Part shown: piece by piece, positions 7,282 to 13,580 of the stretch
Layout of the letters: every line of letters starts with the position of its first letter
Position numbering within the stretch: the stretch's first letter is position 1
From: Bacteroidota bacterium
GTDB taxonomy: Bacteria; Bacteroidota; Ignavibacteria; Kapaibacteriales; Kapaibacteriaceae
Length of the DNA stretch: 17,247 bases
Assembly (NCBI GenBank): GCA_003488525.1
Contig: DNLG01000143.1
Location: forward strand, 1 to 17,247
Direction: 5' to 3'
Notes under the pieces: generated by a model
What the model was told of the DNA's origin: nothing
The model's input: only the letters and a program-made list of their open reading frames with translations
Databases searched by the model: none
Position numbers and translations under genes: made by a program

Positions 7282-9053
7282 GAAAGCCTCGAGTCAATCT
7301 CTTCGAAGGGAATCACCACGAATGTGGGCTGACCAAACGGTGTGTGGTGCGTGATATTGCACGCGCGCAGCTGCCGAACGAGGATCTCGGCCCGATGAGG
7401 TGTCATCGCCGAAACGCTGCGCCGCGCATACTGCCGCGCCAGGTGCGCCACGAGCGCTTGTTGACGGTCGATACTGGGGCCGGACTCGACGTCCGACATG
7501 GCGCTGATGAGCTCGTCGATCACCAAATGCTCCTCCCCCGGTGCGACCACTGATGGCACGGCCGATACCGTCATGGTGGCATCGCCAAGATCGAACACGA
7601 AGCCAGATGCCATGATCGCATCACCATGCTCGGCGATCTGCGCACGCCTCTGCGCATCAAGGACTATCTCAACGGGAAAGAGCAGAGTCTGCGGCGTAAG
7701 ATCACCCGTCGCTCTATCGAGGATCTGTTCGAAGAACACGCGCTCTGCGGCGGCCGCCGGACGAACGACCATAACTCCGGCAGGGATGACGCAAACGATG
7801 CGCTCGGAGGTTGCATGCAGGACAGCGAGCATCTCCTCGGGCACGTCAGCCGGCGCAAACAGCATGTCGTGGGCGCGCTGATGGGCAGAGGTAAAGCGCG
7901 GAGTACTCACCGGCTGATATGCCCCGTCCATACTGTCGCGTCTGGCCGGTAGGATCTCGCCCGTCATGCGGTTGACGATCAGGCCGCCCGAGATCGGTTC
8001 CGTGCCGAGTGATCGAAGGGGGCTTGAGGCGATCGACACGTTGGACATGATCGGCGGAATAATGTTCGCCTGCGCAAGAGCGCGCATCACCGAGTCCTGC
8101 AGCAGAAGGAACACGGCACGTTCATCGTCAAACTTCACCTCATGCTTCTGTGGGTGAACGTTAACGTCAACGCGCTCGGGATCGATCTCGAGATACAGCG
8201 CAAAGACCGGATGCTGCCGGTCGGTAACAAGATGCTCGTAGGCCTGGTTGACGGCGTGCGCAAGGGCCCGGCTCTTGATGGGACGTCCGTTGAGAAACAG
8301 GAACTGTCCGCCCCGATTCTGCCGGACGATTTCCGGTCGCGAAACGTATCCGGTAAGCGTGATGCCCGCCTCGGCGCTGTTAACCTCAACAAGAGCTCGT
8401 CCGGCGTCGACGCCCAGCACGTCGGCCACCCTGCTGCGCAGGTCCGCAGGCTGCAGATCAAACACCCGATTGGGGCCATCGTAGAAGACAAAGCGGACGC
8501 TCGGGCGGGACAATGCCAGCGTCTGCATCGTTTCGCTGATGTAGCGGAACTCCGTCATGTCTGACTTGAGAAACTTGCGCCGTCCGGGGACCGATGCAAA
8601 GAGCTGCCGCACAAGGATCTGCGTGCCCGCGTCGTTCGTCGCAGGCGCAATGGCAAGGGGCTTTCCGGGATGCGACGTCAGCGTCCAGCCAAGATCTTCG
8701 TCCCTGCTTCGCGTGCGCACCTCAACGTCAGCCACGGCAGCAATCGATGCCATGGCCTCACCACGAAAGCCCAGCGTGGCAATGCGGTGAAGGTCTTCTT
8801 CAGTCCGGATCTTGCTGGTGGCATGACGCACAAGGCAGAGCTCAAGATCAGGTCGCGACATCCCAGCGCCGTCATCGATGACGTGGATGAGACTCTTTCC
8901 TGCCCCTTGAACAACCACCGTCACACACCCGGCACCGGCGTCGATGGAGTTTTCGACGAGCTCCTTGACCACAGACTCCGGACGCTGCACGACCTCTCCG
9001 GCGGCGATCTGATTGGCGAGGTATTCCGGCAGAATGTGAATGCGACTTTGCAT
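7278..9053 (-). CDS. mutL: DNA mismatch repair protein MutL, endonuclease motif lost
   Basis: This 591-residue protein couples mismatch recognition by MutS to strand removal. The N-terminal GHKL ATPase is intact: LPEYLANQIAAGEVVQRP at the start, ELVENSIDAGA, DDGAGM, and GFRGEAMASI, followed by the transducer domain with VDVNVHPQKHEVKF. The C-terminal dimerisation domain (about 385-591) is recognisable, but the metal-binding nuclease motif DQHAxxER reads R431-P-A-A-A-A-E-R438, and the usual CPHGRP near the end is TPFGQP. I chose the ATG at 9053 because the family starts there (MQSRIHILPEYLA) and it lies 2 bp after the stop of the CrtC-like gene; an in-frame GTG at 9101 would overlap that gene by 46 bp. 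It sits between two genes with no repair function. Confidence 0.95.
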   Translation of the reverse strand: MQSRIHILPEYLANQIAAGEVVQRPESVVKELVENSIDAGAGCVTVVVQGAGKSLIHVIDDGAGMSRPDLELCLVRHATSKIRTEEDLHRIATLGFRGEAMASIAAVADVEVRTRSRDEDLGWTLTSHPGKPLAIAPATNDAGTQILVRQLFASVPGRRKFLKSDMTEFRYISETMQTLALSRPSVRFVFYDGPNRVFDLQPADLRSRVADVLGVDAGRALVEVNSAEAGITLTGYVSRPEIVRQNRGGQFLFLNGRPIKSRALAHAVNQAYEHLVTDRQHPVFALYLEIDPERVDVNVHPQKHEVKFDDERAVFLLLQDSVMRALAQANIIPPIMSNVSIASSPLRSLGTEPISGGLIVNRMTGEILPARRDSMDGAYQPVSTPRFTSAHQRAHDMLFAPADVPEEMLAVLHATSERIVCVIPAGVMVVRPAAAAERVFFEQILDRATGDLTPQTLLFPVEIVLDAQRRAQIAEHGDAIMASGFVFDLGDATMTVSAVPSVVAPGEEHLVIDELISAMSDVESGPSIDRQQALVAHLARQYARRSVSAMTPHRAEILVRQLRACNITHHTPFGQPTFVVIPFEEIDSRLS

Positions 9054-9055
9054 GG

Positions 9056-10051
9056 TCACGAAGATACCATCCAGGGCAGTCGAAGGAAGGGTCGTATCCA
9101 CGGCTGCGCCAGGCGCTGAACGTTCATGTACTCGGACGTGCCAAGCGCTGACTCGTCACCATTGATACGCCACGAACTAATGTATCGCTGATAAAAAGGT
9201 CCGTCTTCGCAGACAGTATCATTGGAGCAGATCACCTCGTGCACGTGACCGCTGCGGTCGCGCCCACGGAGCCTGATACGACGGTGGTGGATCAGACCCA
9301 ACATCGAGATGCGCCGTCGAGAGAACTTGATGCTCACCTCGTCGAGCTCCTCGACGCGTCCGTCGCTTGTTACGCGTCCGAACCAGGTAACGTTATCGAC
9401 AGATCGCCTGGTGAGAAGAAACACATACGTCGCATCGCGCCCGTGGCAACGGCCCCAGTACCAATCATGATAATCCATCGGCATTGCCCGTGATCCCATG
9501 TTATGATCATGATAGGCAATGCCGGCAAAGTCATGACGCACCACCGGTCCGTGCGCCTCATCGATCTCGATCGACACCTGCGCCCTCGTGCGTGCAGAGG
9601 CCAGCACCCAGGCATGACCCTCGGTATGGGTCTCGGAGGGAACCAACGGCGCCGTGTCCTTGGTCATGCGAAGATTCACGCGTGCACGCCTACCGTCAGT
9701 GCCGCACGGCGCATCAACATGCATGCTGATCCCTTCAGGGTCGCACTCGAGAGCTCCGGACGGCATTGAAACACCGGGTTGACTGACATCAAAGCGACAC
9801 TCCTGCAGAGGATGTCCGCCAAAGGCAAAGGCTATTCGCACGCCTCGGTAGTATACACTCAGGGCATAGCCGCCGGTCATTGACCTGGCCTCAGCAAGGT
9901 AATCCGGAGACATCGGCATACCGCGAAAGAGGATCATCACCACGCCCCACTCGCCCCCTGCATCCAGCGCATCGGCGTACCACCATTCGTAGGCACCGGG
10001 CGCATTGAGCTGGTGTGCGTGATCGTTCGAGAGGCCGGACAGGATATGCAT
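9056..10051 (-). CDS. CrtC-like (carotenoid 1,2-hydratase family) lipocalin-fold protein
   Basis: The 331-residue product resembles the CrtC / hydroxyneurosporene synthase family: an early APGAYEWWYADALD segment (17-28 and on) matching the family's PGGYxWWYxDA start, and a central YHDHNMG (180-186) followed by WYWGR, matching the family's YHDHNWG...WxWGR, with Trp replaced by M185. CrtC enzymes add water to the end double bond of linear or monocyclic carotenoids. Divergent from a carotenoid-type glycosyltransferase, it may act on the same molecule; related proteins of unknown substrate exist, so the reaction is inferred. The ATG at 10051 is chosen because a -7 box lies 23 bp upstream and homology begins just after it; a frame extension to an ATG at 10114 would overlap the start codon of the divergent gene. 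The next gene, mutL, begins 2 bp after the stop. Confidence 0.72.
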   Translation of the reverse strand: MHILSGLSNDHAHQLNAPGAYEWWYADALDAGGEWGVVMILFRGMPMSPDYLAEARSMTGGYALSVYYRGVRIAFAFGGHPLQECRFDVSQPGVSMPSGALECDPEGISMHVDAPCGTDGRRARVNLRMTKDTAPLVPSETHTEGHAWVLASARTRAQVSIEIDEAHGPVVRHDFAGIAYHDHNMGSRAMPMDYHDWYWGRCHGRDATYVFLLTRRSVDNVTWFGRVTSDGRVEELDEVSIKFSRRRISMLGLIHHRRIRLRGRDRSGHVHEVICSNDTVCEDGPFYQRYISSWRINGDESALGTSEYMNVQRLAQPWIRPFLRLPWMVSS

Positions 10052-10074
10052 GGCGAAGGGGGCTGTTTCGGTCG

Positions 10075-10082
10075 CAAAGCTA
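10075..10082 (-). promoter_or_regulatory. -7 promoter box for the CrtC-like/mutL/CpeT-like unit
   Basis: On the minus strand, 10082 to 10075 reads TAGCTTTG, a perfect TAnnTTTG, followed by GCGACC-like sequence comparable to that after the fbaB and ispF boxes. It leaves 23 bp to the ATG at 10051. It is 18 bp from the diverging box at 10101. Confidence 0.5.
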
Positions 10083-10100
10083 CCGAATCGGCCTGGTTCG

Positions 10101-10108
10101 TAGCTTCG
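10101..10108 (+). promoter_or_regulatory. -7 promoter box for the glycosyltransferase gene
   Basis: TAGCTTCG differs from TAnnTTTG at one base and ends only 4 bases before the ATG at 10113, as in the ispF arrangement. No ribosome binding site is visible before this ATG, so a leaderless transcript is plausible. Confidence 0.4.
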
Positions 10109-10112
10109 AAGC

Positions 10113-11336
10113 ATGCCGGACACAACAGCTTTCGCAGGCGCTGCAGCTATTGCGCAGTGGTTCACGCCAACCCTCTTCGTGATCTGCCTGGTCAACGCCG
10201 CGGCGATGAGCCTTTTGCTGACCGTGAGCATCATCAATCTGGTGCGCTTTGCGCGGCTTCCGAAGTTTCCATCACTGCCGGCCAGTGAACTCCTGCCACG
10301 TGTGGCGGTGCTCATACCGGCTCGGAACGAGGAACGGTGCATTGAGCGCTGCGTCCGTTCCGTGTGCTCGCAGACGTACGCCAACTATGAAGTGATCGTT
10401 CTGAACGACGCTTCCAGTGATGCCACCGGAGAGATCCTCAGCCGTCTTGCCAGCGAGTTTGCGCACCTTCGCGTGATCAATGGCAGCCCCCTGCCCGAGG
10501 GATGGGTTGGCAAGTCCTGGGCCTGCCATCAGCTGTCGCAACAGACGCAGGCTGACGTGCTGCTGTTCACTGATGCCGACACGTGGCACGAGCCGACGAC
10601 TCTGGCACGATCGGTGGCGTTTCTTCGACAGCGCGATCTGGCGATGTTTTCCATGGTGCCGCACCAGATACTTTCGTCATTTGGCGAACATGTCGTGATC
10701 CCGATGGTTCACGTTCTGTACTTCTCCTATCTGCCGAACAGTCTCATCATGAGCAATCCGCGTGTGTCACTGTCGGCTGCCAACGGACAGTTCATGTGCT
10801 TTTCACGCGCCGGCTATGAGGCCATTGGCGGACACACAGCGGTGTGGAACTCACTTGTCGAAGATGTGTTTCTGGCACGGTCCGTCAAATCAGCCGGACT
10901 GCGCATTGCACTTGTCGATGGTACCGATGCCGTCACATGCCACATGTACACCGGCGCAAGAGAGGTCACCGAAGGGTTCTCGAAGAACCTCTTCCCGGCC
11001 ACGCAGTACAACCTCCCGGTCACGCTCTTGTTTCTCGGCCATCTGCTTCTGACCTATTCCGCTCCGATCGTGACGCTTATCATGGGGCTTACCATAACAG
11101 GAGCGGCGCAGCAGTCAGCGATCATCCAGATGTCGGCCTACGCACTGCTCTGTGCCGCGCTGATCCGCCTGATGATCAGTGTGCGCTTTCGCATGCCATT
11201 CTGGCATGCCGCCGTGCAGCCGATAACGGCGCTGTGGACGGTGTACATCGGACTCAACTCCATACGATGGGCGTACTCGTCGCGTGGATCTCAGTGGAAG
11301 GGGCGTAGTTATGCAAGAACCGGAGGTGATTCGTGA
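10113..11336 (+). CDS. Membrane glycosyltransferase family 2, CrtQ/CruC-like
   Basis: This 407-residue protein has two hydrophobic stretches at about residues 15-45, a GT-A catalytic domain opening with RVAVLIPARNEE, and about three more membrane segments after residue 295. Catalytic signs are the NDASSD sugar-nucleotide loop, the metal-binding D154-A-D156 within FTDADTW, SAANGQFMCF with the acceptor loop YEAIGGH, and the ED of VEDVFLARSVK (E250, D251). The PEGWVGKSWACHQL stretch is characteristic of the CrtQ-type transferases that put sugars on carotenoids; hopanoid or other lipid acceptors are also possible. It diverges from a CrtC-like gene, which favours a hydroxylated carotenoid acceptor. 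The ATG at 10113 is preferred to the ATG at 10206, which would cut off half of the N-terminal membrane segment. Its stop overlaps the next gene's GTG. Confidence 0.78.
   Translation: MPDTTAFAGAAAIAQWFTPTLFVICLVNAAAMSLLLTVSIINLVRFARLPKFPSLPASELLPRVAVLIPARNEERCIERCVRSVCSQTYANYEVIVLNDASSDATGEILSRLASEFAHLRVINGSPLPEGWVGKSWACHQLSQQTQADVLLFTDADTWHEPTTLARSVAFLRQRDLAMFSMVPHQILSSFGEHVVIPMVHVLYFSYLPNSLIMSNPRVSLSAANGQFMCFSRAGYEAIGGHTAVWNSLVEDVFLARSVKSAGLRIALVDGTDAVTCHMYTGAREVTEGFSKNLFPATQYNLPVTLLFLGHLLLTYSAPIVTLIMGLTITGAAQQSAIIQMSAYALLCAALIRLMISVRFRMPFWHAAVQPITALWTVYIGLNSIRWAYSSRGSQWKGRSYARTGGDS
11322..11326 (+). promoter_or_regulatory. Ribosome binding site that fixes a GTG start
   Basis: GGAGG with a 6-base spacer precedes the GTG at 11333 inside the end of the glycosyltransferase gene. 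It is the clearest Shine-Dalgarno sequence on the plus strand here and supports the GTGA overlap start of the small membrane protein. Confidence 0.6.
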
Positions 11337-11743
11337 GTGACACGCGCAGGAACGATCGCTGGATCGATGTTTTTCTGCTCCGCATGCGCGAGCCGGAGAA
11401 TGCCTCAGACAAGCCCTACTACACAACGGGATCGATCGTCACCGCTGCCATGCTTCGCGTTGTGGTGCTGGGTCTTGGCTGCATTGCCCTGGCGCAGGTT
11501 GCAGAGCCAACTGTCGTTTGGTGGACGGCGATGCTCAGCATCTGGGGTCTCGGTGTATACCCTGCTTGGCTGCAGTACCAGACGTTTCATCAGAAGGTAC
11601 AGGATCTCACTGTGGGCACCCTCTGCGGTGCGTGCCGGCATTTCAATCCTACCAACCAGCTATGCACGATCCTGGATGTGCATGTGACCAACGAAGAACC
11701 TCCCTGCGAGGGAGAAGGCTGGGAGCCCATCGAGGGCTCATAA
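11333..11743 (+). CDS. Small two-helix membrane protein with a four-cysteine tail
   Basis: I do not recognise this 136-residue protein. Residues 1-33 are polar and charged (RRNDRWIDVFLLRMREPEN), two membrane helices follow at about 34-55 and 60-80, and the tail carries C98-x2-C101-x9-C111-x13-C125, a spacing compatible with one zinc ion or a small Fe-S centre. The tail is acidic and ends EGWEPIEGS. By the positive-inside rule both ends would be cytoplasmic, which suits a metal site. It begins with GTG overlapping the glycosyltransferase stop and has a strong ribosome binding site, so it is co-expressed with it; it may be an accessory or a redox/metal-responsive partner, but nothing shows that. 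It ends 2 bp from the convergent GWxTD gene. Confidence 0.75.
   Translation: MSDTRRNDRWIDVFLLRMREPENASDKPYYTTGSIVTAAMLRVVVLGLGCIALAQVAEPTVVWWTAMLSIWGLGVYPAWLQYQTFHQKVQDLTVGTLCGACRHFNPTNQLCTILDVHVTNEEPPCEGEGWEPIEGS
11723..11739. repeat. Perfect inverted repeat at the convergent junction
   Basis: GAGCCC (11723-11728) and GGGCTC (11734-11739) flank ATCGA and lie just before the TAA of the small membrane protein, 6 bp from the stop of the convergent gene. It could fold in both transcripts and act as a shared weak terminator, but neither side has a T-tract. Confidence 0.3.
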
Positions 11744-11745
11744 CC

Positions 11746-13116
11746 TTAGCGGGTGTCAGTAGAAGACTTGAGCTTGTACACACCATCATCGTTGACGGCG
11801 AACTCAAACGTTTTGCGAACACCACTGCGGTAGATCCAGAGTTCGACCGATGAGCCCCCTCGTGCGAGCTTCTTCTCGATCTTCGTTGGACGGCCGAAGA
11901 GAATGAAGACCTTGCCGCGATCGGTGAATGTTCCGTCAGGTTCATTGACAGAGCTAAAGGCCACAGCCGCATGATCGACGCGCATATAGTACTCGGCCAG
12001 ACGTTCATTATAGGCAGTCTCGGGCGTAGGATCGCTGCGTCGCCACCACGACATCAAGCGCTCTCGGTTCTCGGCATCCGAGCCATCGCCGAGCGAGTCA
12101 AGCTGATCTTCAGGGCAGATGTAGACCAGCGACTCGAGCGCGTAAGAGAGTGTTCGCAGCGACTGCGGCATGGTCTCCCACTGCACTTGAAAGGGCAGCT
12201 CTACCGTGTCGGTACTGCCCCGGCGCACGAGCCTTACCACGTAGCTTCCCGGAACAAGTTGCGGCGCATCGACGGGGACGACAATGGTAGAATATCTTCT
12301 TGATGATTGTTCGGCAAGCACCACCCGTGCTGCGCGGTTGGTCTCAAACTGCCCCTCGAGTAGAAGATCCGAACGCGAGCGCACGGTGCCGGTGTAGTCG
12401 GCCTCGACCCACCAGCGGATGTCCTTCGGACCATACGGCAACTGGCGGATCGCGTAGTCATACGTAGCAGAGGCCATGTCACGCGTAACAAACAGCGCCA
12501 CGCATGGCCGGGCCCCGAACGGCACGTTGCGATTGAACACGAGTGATTCGATGGTCCACATCGAACCATCCCGGCGCTCAGAGCCAATGTATCCCGGAAT
12601 GATCAGCCCCTTGGCTGATGGCGAGAACGAAAGCTGCGAAAGCGTGACCGTGCGTTTGGTGGACTCGCGCTGACCGAGAGTTTCGAGCACGACCTTATAG
12701 GTGCCCGGTGCAATGCCGATGCGGCAGCTTCCGTGGTGCATCGCACTGCGGTCGATCGACGCATCATAGGAGTTGACGTATGCCGTGTCCTTGAACCGCA
12801 CGCGAGAGCGGATGATACCGATCGAATCACGGACCTCCACACTGAGTGTGAACTCGGCGGCGAAGTTTCCGGCGTTGTTGTTCATGTCCGTCACCCGCGT
12901 GAAGGTGAGCGCATCGTGTGCTACGCGGAAGCTGACGAACAGGTCCGCCGAATCTCCACTCAGACGCGGAACGATCATGGCATCGGCATAGAGTCTGTCT
13001 CCGTACTCTCCCATATTAGCACGCTGCACCCGGTTTGGGCGCTGTGCCGAAAGAGGCTCAGTACTCAGGGTGCAAAGAACGAATATCGGCAGCAGCCAAT
13101 GTCGGCAACGGATCAT
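11746..13116 (-). CDS. Secreted GWxTD-domain protein
   Basis: The 456-residue product starts with a signal peptide (about residues 1-24, LLPIFVLCTLSTEPLSAQ). Residues about 25-300 are predicted beta-rich with no domain I can name. The C-terminal third is the GWxTD domain common in Bacteroidota/Chlorobiota and Acidobacteria: WWRRSDPTPET, NERLAEYYMRVDHA, then G395-T-F-T-D399 in place of GWxTD, followed by RGKVFILFGRPTKIEK and an ELWIY strand. Function of the domain is unknown; members are exported, often encoded with membrane or surface proteins. The ATG overlaps the ruvX stop as ATGA and has a strong GGGAGG ribosome binding site, so it is the last gene of the ispF unit. It may share a cell-envelope role with the histidine kinase two genes upstream, but this is inference. 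Confidence 0.82.
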   Translation of the reverse strand: MIRCRHWLLPIFVLCTLSTEPLSAQRPNRVQRANMGEYGDRLYADAMIVPRLSGDSADLFVSFRVAHDALTFTRVTDMNNNAGNFAAEFTLSVEVRDSIGIIRSRVRFKDTAYVNSYDASIDRSAMHHGSCRIGIAPGTYKVVLETLGQRESTKRTVTLSQLSFSPSAKGLIIPGYIGSERRDGSMWTIESLVFNRNVPFGARPCVALFVTRDMASATYDYAIRQLPYGPKDIRWWVEADYTGTVRSRSDLLLEGQFETNRAARVVLAEQSSRRYSTIVVPVDAPQLVPGSYVVRLVRRGSTDTVELPFQVQWETMPQSLRTLSYALESLVYICPEDQLDSLGDGSDAENRERLMSWWRRSDPTPETAYNERLAEYYMRVDHAAVAFSSVNEPDGTFTDRGKVFILFGRPTKIEKKLARGGSSVELWIYRSGVRKTFEFAVNDDGVYKLKSSTDTR

Positions 13117-13580
13117 ATGACACCTCCCGGACCGAGCGATCGCACTTCCTCCAGAACCGACTCGAGCATCACGGCGGCGGCAACCTGGTCTTTGACGCCC
13201 TTGGTCTGGCGTCGCTTCTGTTTCATCCCCGACTGTATCATGACGCGGCGAGCCTCCTTTGTCGAAAAGGCCTCGTCGATCTCATGAACCGGGATCGACA
13301 AGGCGGCCCTGATGCTGACGATGAACTTTTCGATCTCTTGGATGATCGGCGTGGTGCGCTCGTCGTGGAGACGTGGCACGCCCACCAGGAGCACCTCAGT
13401 GCGCTCGCGCTCAAGCACCCGGCGAAGATCCTCCAGTACCGACGCCGTGTTGTCGATCACAGGACGCGTCGAAACCAGAATGTGCAACTCGTCGCAGACC
13501 GCCACACCGATTCGGCGCATGCCATAATCGAGCGCCATAAGGCGCCGTCCTCGAAGCGACTCGAGTGTCTGACGCGTCAT
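13113..13580 (-). CDS. ruvX: RuvX/YqgF-family RNase H-fold nuclease
   Basis: This 155-residue protein belongs to the YqgF/RuvX family, proposed to act as a Holliday junction resolvase and shown in some bacteria to process the 5' end of pre-16S rRNA. Family motifs are ALDYGMRRIGVAVCD (16-30, catalytic D18), LLVGVPR (64-70), the IDEAFST segment (101-107) and the D131 of GVKDQVAAAVMLESVL, giving the acidic RNase H-like site. The usual DERxT reads DEAFST, with Ala at position 104. The ATG overlaps the histidine kinase stop as ATGA; a second in-frame ATG at residue 15 would delete the beginning of strand 1, so the first is preferred. It is co-transcribed with ispF and the kinase. Confidence 0.9.
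   Translation of the reverse strand: MTRQTLESLRGRRLMALDYGMRRIGVAVCDELHILVSTRPVIDNTASVLEDLRRVLERERTEVLLVGVPRLHDERTTPIIQEIEKFIVSIRAALSIPVHEIDEAFSTKEARRVMIQSGMKQKRRQTKGVKDQVAAAVMLESVLEEVRSLGPGGVI
13123..13128 (-). promoter_or_regulatory. Ribosome binding site for the GWxTD gene
   Basis: On the minus strand GGGAGG lies 6 bases before the ATG at 13116, inside the end of ruvX. It fixes this start and suggests re-initiation in addition to ATGA coupling. Confidence 0.6.

Noticed and set aside
7741..7790. Frameshift as the cause of the lost MutL nuclease motif
   Set aside because: The frame is continuous and aligns well on both sides (VIPAGVMVV before, AERVFFEQ after), so the change is by substitution.
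9054..9101. GTG start that would extend MutL by 16 residues
   Set aside because: The added residues are not found in the family, and the ATG at 9053 lies just after the upstream stop.
10052..10384. Long upstream extension of the CrtC-like frame, including an ATG at 10114
   Set aside because: The extension is antisense to the glycosyltransferase and Arg-rich, and the ATG at 10114 is part of a GCATGC palindrome shared with the divergent start; the promoter box at 10075-10082 would then lie inside the gene.
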